A stretch of DNA of 64,000 bases from Undaria pinnatifida (lineage: Eukaryota > Sar > Phaeophyceae > Laminariales > Alariaceae), in NCBI GenBank assembly GCA_012845835.1, contig JABAKD010000025.1, positions 2,135,001 through 2,199,000 of the forward strand, in the 5' to 3' direction. Under the pieces are notes generated by a model. That model was given only the letters and a program-made list of their open reading frames with translations. It ran no database searches and was not told where the DNA came from. Shown piece by piece: positions 51,801 to 62,650 of this stretch. The position numbers and the translations under genes were made by a program. Numbering within the stretch: the stretch's first letter is position 1; every line of letters begins with the position of its first letter.

Positions 51801-52285
51801 ACATACCAGGTGCTGGTCAGGGGTGCAGCAGGTGCAGCGCGGCCCAGCCGTGGAAACAGCGGTAGCAATACAGGAGCGGCAGCAGTAGTAGAGAGAGACT
51901 CGTACGGCAGGAGTATAGGAGAACAGGGATACAACAGGGACACAACACATACAACAGTAGTGTCATTGATCGAAATCCACTTGGAAGAACAGCACACAAC
52001 AACGTGGTGAGAGCGTGTTGTGACAACATAGACAGAAGATGGGTAGAGAAGAAATAAAAGGTAGGGGGCATGCAGAAGCGTTGTCGTATAGAGATGCCGA
52101 ACGAGCGGGTTAACGCAGAGATTCACGAGAAAGAAGATGTTTGCGACACCATGACGCTGACCGCGAACAAACAGTTAGGCGAGCCCCGGGCGTATGAGTA
52201 GCACGGGGATGGGATCTGTTACCTGAAGCCATGCACTACCTCAAGAGCCACGAGACAAGGAAAACATAAATAAATAGAGGCGACC

Positions 52286-52951
52286 GTGGCGGGAGAGTTG
52301 ATGACGGTTAACTTTTACCACGAGCAGCGAGGGGGGCTGTCACTGCCGTGGAAGCAATTTAGGATTAACGAAGTGAAGAAAGGATTCAAGAGGGCGCCTG
52401 AGAAATCGGAGAACCTTGCGCGTGTGAGGAGGCCGCTGACTGACGTGGGAGGTGTTCAGAGAGATAAAGAAAACATCGGTGAGTGGGGGATAGGGGGGGA
52501 ATCGAGTGGATGGGACAGCCCTTGACGAATCGCTGATGTTGAGGGCCGCGGAGATGTTCGCGAAGGAAGGCGGGAGGCTGCACGAGGGTTTGCTGCTTGA
52601 GGAGGGGAAATTTAGCATTTTTCTAAAAAGAGGTGCAGTTGTGGGCCGGGAAAAAGCAAGGCAGTGCTCAGATACGGTGGATGTACACTTCAATGGGGTA
52701 AAGAGAACCAGGAGCGGGGGAAGACGGAGGGTATGTAAGGGAAAGAGACGTTTTGCTTGAGGAGCGGACTGGATAGAGTGGGGAGGAAGCAGAGGGAGCA
52801 TGGGAGGGGGGTGGGGGAGGGGGGGCTGGTTCCGGAGGAATGCGCGCCGCCCTCCGAAAGGATAGGGGGAGCGACAAGACCAGCGGAGATGGAAGCACAG
52901 TCATGGGTTATCCAAAGAAAAAGGAAGGAAGTGGGCGTCGCAGACATTTAG
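52286..52951 (+). CDS. Overlapping frames in the element body, unknown protein
   Basis: Three + frames follow one another with small overlaps: 52286-52525 (79 residues, with RINEVKKGFKRAPEKSENLA), 52506-52760 (84 residues, with ESLMLRAAEMFAKEGGRLHE) and 52757-52951 (64 residues). The composition is charged and helix-like, more protein-like than the surrounding frames. The frame changes could be mutations in one old gene. AACATCG followed by GTGAGT at 52481 could instead be a splice donor. No family is recognised. The position inside split direct repeats suggests a gag-like protein of that element. Confidence 0.3.
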
Positions 52952-53106
52952 GGGGTAGGTGAGGTTTACCATGGAATATCCCCTTTGGGTGCCCAGGGTT
53001 CTTGTAGATAGTAGGAAGAAAAGGAGACCCTAGTAGACAGACGGGGCAAGCGACCAGATGGGGTGGAGAGAGGGAGAGTAACGGTAGGAGCAACCATGGA
53101 ACGCGG

Positions 53107-53310
53107 CTTCTGAATGGGCTTCCGGTTGTCGAGGTAATGGGTCGGGAAAAGAGGGCAGGTCAGCCACGTACAATAGCCAGGACACGGAACGGGGGGGCAG
53201 GGAAAACGGAACGAGAGAAAACCGCCGGTTTCCACCCCCCTCGCCTGGGGAGTACGCTATGATTTTAATGAACACGCAAAATTTCGTGAAGAGGAGACCG
53301 AAATATAAGA
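53107..53310 (+). repeat. Direct repeat B1
   Basis: Matches 53747-53955: TCCGGTTGT-GAGGT, CACAATAGCC-GGA, CGGAACG/GGGAACGGGG, AGCCGCCAGTTT-like, CCCCGGGGAG-like and GAAGAGGAGA. It directly abuts repeat A2. Confidence 0.75.
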
Positions 53311-53600
53311 ATGTCAGAATAGTCTGAAGTTTAGCGGACGAAATGTCGGAGAACAGGGTAGTAGGGGAGGTGTGGTTCCAGGAGAGAGAACGATGGGAAA
53401 ATAAGGGAGTCTCGGCAGCATCAGCATAGTACAGCAGCAGCACAGCAGCAGCGAGTATCGCACTCGACAACCGGTAGATGTACAAGGAAGAAGCGCCCAC
53501 GCAGCAAAGACAGAAGCAGCAGTAGTAGCAGTAGGGAGAATATCGACGGCAGGAGCATAAGGAGTAGAGAGACCGCCCGGGGAAGAAACTGATCGCGATC
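53308..53600 (+). repeat. Direct repeat A2
   Basis: Second copy of 51480-51800 with about 10-15 percent differences by eye. Confidence 0.8.
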
Positions 53601-53746
53601 TCCCACCCACCCACCCGATTGCTTCACGAGCAGGAGGGCTAAAGCGTGGAGGGGAGGTGGGGGGGGGAGAGGAGAAAGGGAAGGAACGGGGGATTAATTC
53701 CTTCTTGCTCGTGTTTTGGTTTCTTCGGGGAGGGGGAGGTGAGGGG

Positions 53747-53955
53747 CATCCGGTTGTTGAGGTTATAGTCGGGAGTCATGGGCAGGTTGGCGCACAATAG
53801 CCGGGATAGGGAACGGGGGAGGGAGGGGGGGGGGGGGGGGGGAACGGGACGAGGGAGAGCCGCCAGTTTGAACCCCCCTCCCCCGGGGAGAACGCCATGA
53901 TCACATTATTGAGAAATTCACATATATTCGTATGAAGAGGAGATCAAACAACACA
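53747..53955 (+). repeat. Direct repeat B2
   Basis: Second copy of 53107-53310. It carries a longer G-run (about 20) near 53822-53842. Confidence 0.75.
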
Positions 53956-54186
53956 CTGGGTCGTTTTGCGTTGTCATGACGCACAGCTCTGCCAAATATC
54001 GTTTCCCAACTCTAACAAACCGGCGTGCAAAAGTGCGAAGACGAAAATGTTACAGCTTTCGCTTGAACCAGATCGCAATACGTAGTTGTACCAGAGATTT
54101 TGCAATGTAGGACCCCTGCAGCCGTTCGTCGCATACGTGCTCTAACGATTTTTTTTTGCGTCGTTGTTGTAATTCTATCAAGTAAC
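53956..54186. other. Unassigned sequence
   Basis: No gene or repeat recognised. Confidence 0.4.
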
Positions 54187-54455
54187 GTTGTTGTTGTTGT
54201 TTCTCACATTAACTCTTGTAAAAAAGCTAGAGTCCGTGGTCACACAAAGGTGCTTGAGCCCTAGGAAGATCCGAAAAACCAAGTGAAATCAAAATTCGTC
54301 AGGGAAATACTACGCTTTCCCGCCTAAAAACGCACGGTACGGAAAAAGGCGCACAAGTGAAAAGGTCAAATGCGCGAACTGAACTCACATGGCCGCGGGT
54401 ATCCACCCAACTACAGCATAGAGTTTCCCCGTCCCCACCACTACCCAACTCGCGG
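54187..54455 (-). mobile_element. CAA-1 SINE-like repeat (-), 5'-truncated
   Basis: (TTG)n tail, then TTCTCACATTAACTCTTG, GAGTCCGTGGTCACACAAAG and TGAGCCCTAGGAAGATCCGA. It ends at ACCCAACTCGCGGCTA, about half the length of the longest copies. Confidence 0.75.
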
Positions 54456-54479
54456 CTAAAACGTAAACTCGGAAAGATG

Positions 54480-54780
54480 GCATTCCGGGTGGCTATCTCC
54501 ACCGAACCTGACCCTCAGGGGACAGGCCGGGTCGACATACACACGCATCCGTATATAACGGCAGCTTGCGCTGCCGGGGTCGCAACGAAGACCACTGATA
54601 GGGACAGCTTACGCTATACCTACAATGGGAACCGAAGGGTGCGCCAGCTAGCGTTGGGCTGCGAAAGCAACTGAGTTAAATCGACACACGACGCGTATGA
54701 AAATACGTGGAAGTGTGGTGAGCTAAGCTTTATTTTTCCCCATCCGCCGGAGGATAAAATAAATAAAAAAATAAAAAAAG
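54480..54780 (+). repeat. TL repeat (+) with upstream coding-like part
   Basis: The frame from ATG 54480 reads ...ACAAGVATKTTDRDSLRYTY and ends NGNRRVRQLALGCESN-stop at 54674. Its last 35 residues match the copy at 50960-51070. The hairpin CGCGTAT-GAAA-ATACGTG, GTGGTGAGCTAAGC and ATCCGCCGGAGGAT follow, then an A-rich tail. This suggests the end of a retroposon gene plus its 3' UTR. Confidence 0.65.
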
Positions 54781-54899
54781 TATGCCTGCGCCGCTGTTCT
54801 CCACGTATGTCGTACATACAGCAGGCAGTACCCGTACTAAACAGGTAATATTCATATATGAAAACCATGAAATTCGAGGCATATTTTGACAGTTCATAT

Positions 54900-54975
54900 G
54901 AGTATTACGTATCACACACGGACAGCTTGCAAAAATGAGTTTCGACAAAATATTCTATCTCACTGCTGGAGTGTA
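54900..54975 (-). repeat. FBX terminal fragment (-)
   Basis: CAGCTTGCAAAAATGAGTTT, CGACAAAATATTCTATCTCA and CTGCTGGAGTGTATTTTAAT. It faces the + arm at 55035 about 60 bases away. Confidence 0.7.
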
Positions 54976-55034
54976 TTTTAATTTGTTTATATAATCATTA
55001 TTTTTCATGTTGATTATTTTATTAAAAAAATATC

Positions 55035-55815
55035 AAATACACTCTATCTAGCTGTGAGATCGAATATTTTGTCGAAACTCTTCTTCGCAAGCTGTGTGTC
55101 ATACTCCGATCGCGCGTATTACGGGTTGCATGGGTTGTGTGTCCTCATTATGAAGGATATAGGTCGGCGACTCCCCTTGCAACTACAGAGTAGCTATCAG
55201 GGTCAACAGGATGATGTTGGGCGGTCTGTGCGCAGAAAGTATAAAACCCGTTTCTGAGGGGGACGAAATCTAACAGCTGTGGAAAGAAACGCATCAGTTT
55301 ATCAAGTGAATCCTGTAAGTCGAATAACCGGTGCGGGGAGGGCGGAGTTTTGAAGGACGTGGGGGCCTGATTTTGATCAAAAGGGGGGAAGGGACAGTTA
55401 GTTGGGGCAGGTCAATTTGTGCGTGGAAACGGTATAACCTTCTTGTGGGGGAGGCGAGTGAATGTGGGGGGCGGGCGGGCGGGGCGGGGGGGAAGATCTT
55501 TAAGTCGCGTAGATGTAGGGGTTTGTCATACGCGTGGTGCTAGGTCTAGGCGATAGTTCGGGTGGTGGGGAAGGAGGGGGCGTTGGGAGCGGGGGAGGGT
55601 GGGAATAGCAGCAGCGGCATGGACGGCTCTTAAACGATAATGAGGTGATATCCAGGGCGTGGAAGTGTTTATTTCTCAGGCGGATTTCGATATTGGGTGG
55701 GGCGTTTGAGGACGGGAAAGTGAGGAAAAAAAAGGGGGGGGGGGTGAGGGTTTTCAAGAGGTTTAGGTCACATAAAGTATTAAAGTACACTCCAGCTATG
55801 AGATCAATGATAACT
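55035..55815 (+). repeat. FBX arm (+)
   Basis: A complete module order from AAATACACTCTATCTAGCTG to GGCGGATTTCGATATTGGGT and GGGGCGTTTGAGG, followed by the start of another terminus (AGTACACTCCAGCTATGAGA at about 55787). Confidence 0.75.
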
Positions 55816-56631
55816 ATGTAGTGGCTTGCCACGCGCTAATATTATACCGGAACGTAAAGTAGGCACGAGTGAATTGTTGCGCTGGCGCACCTGAGTGTTG
55901 CCCTTACATGAAACGTTCTTTCTACCCAACGTCATCAGTACGCCCAGAAGAGTCCGTGCCGATTCTTCGTCTTACCAGATCCTCCTAAAAATAATAGAGA
56001 GATACAGCAGGGGGTACCTTGAGGGTCCCTTGGCGCTTTTTCGACAACATGGCTCACATACTCTTTAAATCATTTATACCGTAGCTCTGACCCTAACCCA
56101 ATGAAACGCAAGAACCAACCAATGTACGGTGAAACCCAATTTTTGAGGGAGGGAAGGAGGGATGAATTATGTGGTCACAGACCAAAACAGTTACGCACAC
56201 ACCTCGATGAGATGCGCATATATGTCATACCACTAGTATAAGTCATGCACACCTACCTATATCTTACTCTCGCTCTAGTGTGCAAGGTTAACTTGTTGTG
56301 TAGTCTGCCAAACAAAGGAAAAGAGTGGGAAGGTGACCGCTCCGGCGCGAACAAAAATTTATACGAGGTACACCCTTCGAGGTGTAGGTAACCCACGCAC
56401 CCCTACCCAAAGTACTGAAATAGAATTTATTGTGTATGTACAAACCCTCTTTGATATTCGATCAAGATAAGTTAGGGCTTAGCCTTCTGGTCGGGTCGGG
56501 ACCTGGTACGCCAGGAATAGTATCGGTACACTACAAGTACTACTGCTTTTATGTTGTTAAAAATTGTTCCAAAAATATATTTTTATATGCACCCCTATTT
56601 GGTGTACTACTGCACAGCTGTAGCAGTAGTA
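55816..56631. other. Unassigned sequence
   Basis: No gene or repeat recognised. Short frames have no domain. Confidence 0.45.
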
Positions 56632-56990
56632 GCGTACAGATATTGTTGCAGTTCTCACATTAACTCGCAGAATCCAGTCCGTCGTCACAGGACAGGCTCC
56701 AGTCACTTGTCCTGCGGAATGCCCCAGGCAGGGAAAAAGACAAACCAAAGGTGGAACACGCATATATCACAGCTGACTCCGTTCATGCCTCCACCAGAAA
56801 CTCATGAAAGATGAAATCGGGAGTTAGCCTATGATGTGCCAGGTCCATACTGGTGCACATACGTCTCACTACTCGCGCCTGGAAAACCGACTATACCGCT
56901 TGCCACCCAAGAAAGACCTCCACGTACCAGGTATGTACTACACGTATTACCCATCACTACGCATACGCACGTCAGTCGCAAGTCAATACT
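56632..56990 (-). mobile_element. CAA-2 SINE-like repeat (-)
   Basis: Reverse complement of 21180-21530: TTCTCACATTAACTCGCAGA, CAGGACAGGCTCCAGTCACT, ATGCCTCCACCAGAAACTCA and GACTATACCGCTTGCCACCC. The tail is decayed (ATTGTTGCAG). TACCAGGTA lies inside it at 56925-56933 and is not present in the other copies at this point. Confidence 0.65.
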
Positions 56991-57184
56991 CGTAGGAAAA
57001 AAAAACAAACAAAAATCGAGCTGGTACCAGGTCCCAACCCGACCAGAAGGCTAAGCCCTAACTAACCTAGCTAGAATATCATAGGAGGTGGGATCAGGGT
57101 GTGTACAAATCAAATTCTGATTTAGTACCTTGGCTAGGGGTGCATGGCTTATGCATGTACACCTCTAAGGGTCGCTAAGGGTGT

Positions 57185-58683
57185 AAAAAGGTGATACGCG
57201 AGGAGAAATATCGGACTGAGTGTGGCAATTATCGTGGCGTCTCCCTCGTGGCTCATGCCGGCAAAGTACTCCTCAAAGTCGTCGCGGATCGCCTGAGTGA
57301 CTATTATTGCGAACGCGAGACAATTCTGCCGAGGGAACAGTGTGGGTTCAAAGCCGAACGCTCGACGGTTGACGTGATGTTCACAGTAGGACGACTGCAG
57401 GAACTGGCGCGGAAGAAGGACACCGCCTCGTACATACATGTGTTTTATCGACCTCACCAAAGCATACGACTCCGTCGACCGAACCCTTCTGTGGGATGTC
57501 CTTGCTCGTTTTGGCGTGCCACCGAGAATGCTCGCCGTCATCCGCCAATTCCACGACGATATTCAAGCATGCGTGCGGCTGGATGATGGAGAATGCTCGG
57601 ATAAGTTCGACGTGGGGCAAGGTCTCAGGCAAGGATGCGTGCTCGCGCCACTGCTGTTCAACATGTTTTTCACGGGTGTGGCCGAGAAACGCTTCCTCGC
57701 TGATGCAGCCATCACGGACAACATGGTACAGCTCCAACGAAAAGAGGAAGGCGAGAAGAAGGGCGCTCCACGCACAGGGAAAGTCGACGGACGGAGGGGG
57801 AAGAAGGGGGGGGAGGTGCAGAGATTGTGGGGTATGCTGTACGCGGGCGATGTGGGCATCGTATCGCGGTCATCAGAAGGGCTGGAGAGGACTATGACGG
57901 TGATCGTGACTGCGAGCTCGTCGTTCGGGCTTACAGTATCCGAGGCAAAAATAGATAATGTGCCTGGAAACCAAAGGCGGGTGGAAGGTGTCCTTCACAA
58001 TCAATGCAGCCGGCCAGGTATTCAAACAAACAAACGAGTTTGTGTACTTGGACGGGGCTATCACCGCAGACACGGACCTTAGTATTGAAATATCGCGGCG
58101 TCTTCAGAGGGCCTGGGCGTACTTCCAGCGGTACAAGATGGAAATCTATGATCACCCGGGTGTGCGCTTACGGTTGAATGGGCGGTTGCTGAAAGCAGAG
58201 GTGGTCGAGACACTGCTGTACGGTTGCATGACGTGGAGCCCGAAGAAGCCTGACTATGACAGGCTACGACGGGTTCACCACTCCATTCTCCTCCGATGCC
58301 TCGAATGGTGGAAACGGAATCGCGACGACCGCATCCTATCGTATGCCGACGCGCTTGCCAGGACAGCTTCAGATAGCATAGAGGCGATAGTGCGCAAACG
58401 GAGAACGTTTAATACAAATATTTCAAGGACGTCAGCCGTGATTTTGTATGCGAGTTTCGTAGCACGAATGGGGGGAAAGCGTCTGCCACAGAGGGTGATG
58501 TTTGGGGAGTTTGTTGGTGGTAAGGGCTACTCAAGGGGGCAAGAGAAAGACTGGATGGCTCATCTGAAGAAAGATTTGTCGGTCTTTGGAATGAAATTCG
58601 AAGGGTGGCAAAAGGCTGCTCAGAAGGCTGGCATATGTGTTCGACGAGTAGAGGAGGGAGCCCAGTTGTTCATGCGGAATTGA
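57185..58683 (+). pseudogene. LINE-type reverse transcriptase fragment, broken
   Basis: The first frame (57191 to about 57440) carries [20 protein letters not shown] and [20 protein letters not shown], the early RT blocks. After a frameshift, 57438-58082 has [20 protein letters not shown] (motif A), [20 protein letters not shown] (motif B) and [13 protein letters not shown] (motif C, YAGD instead of YADD), then [13 protein letters not shown] second frameshift near 57957 leads to 57958-58683 with [30 protein letters not shown] and RVHHSILLRCLEW, the region after RT in many LINEs. No endonuclease domain is seen upstream, so the copy is 5'-truncated. The lost first Asp of YADD and two frameshifts make it inactive. 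Confidence 0.85.
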
Positions 58684-59075
58684 AATGAACCTGGAGAGAC
58701 GCAAAGCTGCAGGGCGGCGCGCAAAGACTGCGGCAGCGCCATCTACCGTCGGCATCCCTAAGCGGCCGGGGGGAGGGGGGACGGGGGGGGGGGCGGGGGT
58801 GGCAGGGGGGGGGGGGGGGGAGGGGGAACGGGGGGAGGGGGGACGGGGGGGTGTCATGCCCGAGAGACTGAAGTCCGGGTTTGGGCACCATCGTCTTGAA
58901 AGTTGTGGGCCTTCTAATCGCCATCACAAGATAGCATTAGACCGCCCTGACTTCTTCGCCATGTTGCGTTGTCTCCCCAGTGCCATTGACGATTTACTTG
59001 ATACCCTCTATGAGCCCTATGCCGCCCTTAGCCAGTTCCTAGGGTCTGCAAGTATGACATTTTTTTTCTTCTCTT
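58684..59075 (+). other. Probable 3' part of the LINE and a G-rich tract
   Basis: AACCTGGAGAGACGCAAAGC still looks coding-like just after the stop. A G-rich tract follows (58768-58855). The sequence at 58860-59060 has no recognised feature. Confidence 0.4.
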
Positions 59076-59179
59076 TACATTTTTTTTTTCTTTTCTTTAT
59101 ATTTTTTCTTTTATTTTCTTAATTTTCCCTCTATGCTTCCTCTTCTTCTGGTCTTGTTTTTTTTGTTTGTTTTTTGTTA
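59060..59179 (+). repeat. T-rich tract
   Basis: TTTTTTTTCTTCTCTTTACA and similar runs. On the minus strand this is the A-rich tail side of the TL repeat that follows. Confidence 0.6.
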
Positions 59180-59345
59180 TTTTTATATCCTCCGGCGGAT
59201 GGGGAAAAATAAAGCTTTAGCTCTCACCACACTTCCACGTATTTTCATACGCGTCGTGTGTCGATTTAACTCAGTTGCTTTCGCAGCCCAACGCTAGCTG
59301 GCGCACCCTTCGAGTCCCATTGTAGGTATAGCGTAAGCTGTTACT
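59180..59345 (-). repeat. TL repeat (-)
   Basis: Minus-strand order: GCTTACGCTATACCTACAAT (end of the coding-like part), GCGTTGGGCTGCGAAAGCAA, CGCGTAT-GAAA-ATACGTG, GGTGAGAGCTAAAGC and ATCCGCCGGAGGAT, then a T-rich stretch on the + strand, i.e. an A-rich tail. Confidence 0.7.
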
Positions 59346-59459
59346 TGTCTATTTCTTGCTTTTCTTGTCTTTTTCTTTTCTTTCCTTTCCTTTTTCCTTT
59401 TGTTTCGCTTTTCTCTCTTTTCTTTCTTTTCATGTATCTTCTTTTTTTCTCTTTATTTT

Positions 59460-59822
59460 CTTCTCTCCAATTGACTGCGTCTGTCGTGCGTATGCGTAGT
59501 GAGAATACGACTACGTGTAATATATACTTAGTACGTGGTAGACTTTTTTGGGTGGCAAGCGGTATAGTCGGTTTCTTCAGGCGTGAGCAATGAGACGTAT
59601 GCACCGGTATGGGCCTGGCACATCGTGGACTGACTCCCGAAATCATTCTTATATGTTTCTGGTGGAGGCATGAATTGCGTCAGCTGTGATTTATGCGTGT
59701 ACCACCTTTGGTTTGTTTGTGTTTTTCTGTGGGGTATTCCTCAGCTCCAGAGTGACTGGAGTCTGTCCTGTGACGGCGGACTTGATTCTTCGAGTTAATG
59801 TGAGAACAGCAACAACAACAGA
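59460..59822 (+). mobile_element. CAA-2 SINE-like repeat (+)
   Basis: Matches 21180-21530 nearly throughout (GGGTGGCAAGCGGTATAGTC, GGTGGAGGCATGAATTGCGT, CCTCAGCTCCAGAGTGACTG, TTCGAGTTAATGTGAGAACA) and ends in GCAACAACAACAG. A short hairpin AAGGCATGC-TGCGAG-GCATGCCTT follows at 59840-59863. Confidence 0.7.
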
Positions 59823-60255
59823 CCTTCGTTCCACTTGGTAAGGCATGCTGCGAGGCATGCCTTAGCAAGCTTGTACATAGCGAGGGGGCGGGGCGGGGTT
59901 CTGGCGGGTGTAAGGCCGGACTCACCCTCAAGGAGTGATACCTTCTTGCTGCTGCGTGTGGCCGCGAGACCTGGGAGTGGCGGTAGAGCTGGGTCGCACA
60001 TGGTGCGTTAGGCATGGTCACATAAGATTCGCGCGTCTTTCTAAGCAACAGCGGCGGAGCAGCAATGCTCAATCGGGATGCTCGTTTGCGGAGGCAGGTG
60101 CCACCACGAGCCACACTACGGCGCAGTCTTGGTTGGAGTGGAGGGAACTGCGCCGGCTGGAGGCTGGATTCGACGACGAAGGAAGAGGGCGGTTGAGCGT
60201 CGACGGGCGGGGAAGACACGGATTGAATTCTCCCTGAACGATAAATTTTGTTTTT
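59823..60255. other. Unassigned sequence
   Basis: GC-rich. Frames on both strands have no known domain. The 9-bp hairpin at 59840-59863 is the only structure noted. Confidence 0.45.
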
Positions 60256-60259
60256 CATA

Positions 60260-61745
60260 TCAGAACCGCAAGCTGCGGGCGGAGTGTTCGAGAGGGGTGA
60301 GGGTGGGGTGGGGGTGTGGAGGAGTGGGGGGGAGATGGGGGGGAGGGGGGCGAAAGGGCTTTAGGTCGCATAGAAGCAGGGGTTCGCTATACGCGTGGTG
60401 CTAGGTCTGGGCGATGGTGCGGTTGGTGGGGAAGGAGGGGGCGTTCGGGGCGGGGGTGGGTGGGAATTGCGGTAGCGGCATGGATGGCTCTAGAAAGATA
60501 TTGAGGTGATATCCGGTGCGTGGAAGTGTTTATTACTGTGGCGGATTTCGATATTAGATGGGGCGTTTGAGCAAGAGAGAGCGGGAAAGGGGGGGGAGGG
60601 CGAGGGGAGGATTTTCAAGAGGTTTAGGTCACATAGGATATGAAAAAACACTCCACCTGTGAGAAAAAAATTGGTCGAAACTCATATTTGCAAGATTGTG
60701 TTGTGATACTCCGATCGCGCGTATTAATCACATATGTAGGAGCTTGCTATACGCGTGGCGCTAGGTCTATGCGATCGTGCGGGTGGTGGGGAAGGAGGGG
60801 GCGTTGGAGGGGGGGGGGGGGATTACTGAAAGCTACGTCATGGATGGATAGAAAGATAAGGACGTGTTATCAATTGCGTAGAAGTGATTATTACTCTGGC
60901 CGATTTCAACTGTAAGTGGGGCGTTTGAACAAACTGGGCGGGAAAAAAAACGGAGGCGGGGTAGGGGGGGGGGGGGGGGGTGGGAGGGCGGAAATAAGTT
61001 GGAGCTACGTACTTCGTTAGTTATACTTCGCTTGGCATACGTTGGGAGGCGATCATTCAGACGGTAAGAACGAAATACCCTACGCAATAGGTTGGTAGTG
61101 TGGTTTGCCGCAATTCCAACATATCTGCCTGTATTTCCTTTTCACATTATCGTTGTCATGGTCCAATTTCTGGGAAATCTCTATGATGTTTCGAAAATAC
61201 TTTCAAAGACATTTTTAATTATCGACTTATAGCTGAAGTTATAAAAACAAAAAACGCGAAAAAAACGTCGACTATGTAGCCCACTGACAAGAACAAGCTA
61301 GTCGATTCGTTTGGGACAGTATGTGTAGCTAACCATCCCGCTGGGAATTCATATCGAAACACGACCCCTCCCCCCCCCCCCCCCCCTCTCCCCCGCTCCC
61401 TCTTGTTCAAACCCAGCCCCCCACGCCCTTAAAAACTCCGCCCTCCCCTCACCGGTTATACGACTTATCGGATACACTTGATAATCTGATGCATTTCCTT
61501 CCACACACATCTGACAGATTTTGTCCCCCTCAAGAACGTGTTTTAAAGTTTCCGCGCAGAGACTGACTAACATCACCCTGTTGACCCTTGTACAATCTAC
61601 ACTGTACTATAGTTCCAAGCGGAGTCGCCGACCTTTGTAATAAATGAGGACACACCCAGTAATACGCGCGATCGGAGTATCAAACACAGCTTGCAAAGAT
61701 GAGTTTCGACAAAATATTCGATCTCACAGCTGGTGAAGTGTTTTT
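60260..61745. mobile_element. FBX element, third example, partly decayed
   Basis: + modules at 60280-60640 (GGTGCTAGGTCTGGGCGATG, CAGTAGCGGCATGG-like, GGCGTTTGAGC) and 60645-60950 precede a core fragment at 61015-61150. That fragment (ACGTTGGGAGGCGATCATTC, AGACGGTA, ATAGGTTGGTAGTGTGGTTT) matches 31735-31830. After 230 unassigned bases a minus arm runs from about 61390 to CAGCTGGTGAAGTG at 61741. The left terminus is missing or is the weak CACTCCACCTGTGAG at 60648. Confidence 0.6.
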
Positions 61746-62534
61746 TCATTTCTAGATTATACCTATTATAGATACCGGCTAGGCCGGCCAAAAACCGGGC
61801 AATGTTTCAGAAAGCTTTGCCGCCGCCGCTTTTACTAATAATTAGGACTTTCAAAATTGGAAGCGCTACCCCTGACACCACATTGCACATACATGCAAAA
61901 AAATAGAGGCATATGAAAACTTTTAATACTTTGATTTTCCGCCTCGATCTCGAGAGACCAAGATGTCCGCGAAAACTCGAAGGCACCAACTCTTCCACAC
62001 TAAAACAGTATATTATAAATCTTTGTTCCCGATCAAGGTGAAACTTGGTGGACACCACGTCGTATGCTGAAGATTCTTTAAGAACATGGTCGATATAAGT
62101 TTCATTGCCCAATTCGCCACCCAACAACGAGAGATATTACCAAGAATCGATTCCGTGTACCTGGTGGTATCCGACAAAAAGGGATAAAAGTAAAAATGTC
62201 TCTGTGCCCAACGCATTTCATGGATTTCGGACATGAAATTTCGACACGTAATTTAGAGCAAGCTTGAAAAAAACTACTGCTGGAAATCGCAAAAAAAGAA
62301 AAAAAAATGACGAAATACAGGCGATACAGGCGGCCAAATCCATGATAATAGAAAAAACAGCCAAATAAATGGTGTGTTGATGAGCGTGCTCTGAATCGCG
62401 TGTCATAAATTCAGGTCCGAACTCCACAAACTGGGCGGGGCACGGCGACATTGGTTTCTTCACGGCGTCTTAGCCGGCCCAGTTAGTAGTAGTAGACGTC
62501 TGCTGCTGCTGCTGCAGCTGTTGCATTCAAATAC
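61746..62534. other. Unassigned sequence
   Basis: AT-rich with no recognised gene. TTTCAAAGACATTTTTAATT just upstream (61200) and the block at 62535 link this region to the 48440-48770 repeat. Confidence 0.4.
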
Positions 62535-62650
62535 TAATAATCCAAATTGGAATAATAATCCAGTTGCATCCATAGACTAGTCATACTTACTATGATTAGG
62601 GGAAAACACAATCCAAGGAAAATGGGATGGGACACATCTGCCATTATTAT
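62535..62650 (+). repeat. Repeat shared with the hAT-like fragment
   Basis: CCAAATTGGAATAATAATCC, AGTTGCATCCATA and GATGGGACACATCTGCCA match 48650-48745 in the same order. The LDP-type motif is not readable here. Confidence 0.5.

Larger units (their letters stand above)
51480..53955 (+). mobile_element. Putative split-direct-repeat element (A1-body-B1-A2-B2)
   Basis: Repeat A is at 51480-51800 and 53308-53600. Repeat B is at 53107-53310 and 53747-53955. The order A1, body, B1, A2, B2, all in direct orientation and with B1 directly abutting A2, is the layout of Ngaro/PAT YR retrotransposons. The body (51801-53106) has short + frames and no recognised RT or recombinase, so it would be non-autonomous or decayed. 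An unexplained gap of about 147 bases separates A2 from B2. Confidence 0.5.

Noticed and set aside
51083-52126. 347-residue minus-strand open frame
   Set aside because: It runs through a TL repeat, an A-run and repeat A1 on the opposite strand. Its Ser/Leu/Pro/Cys-rich composition has no domain.
51480-53600. Ordinary LTR retrotransposon with A as LTR
   Set aside because: No primer-binding site was recognised, the A repeats have no clear TG...CA ends, and the additional B repeats fit a split-direct-repeat layout better. Not fully excluded.
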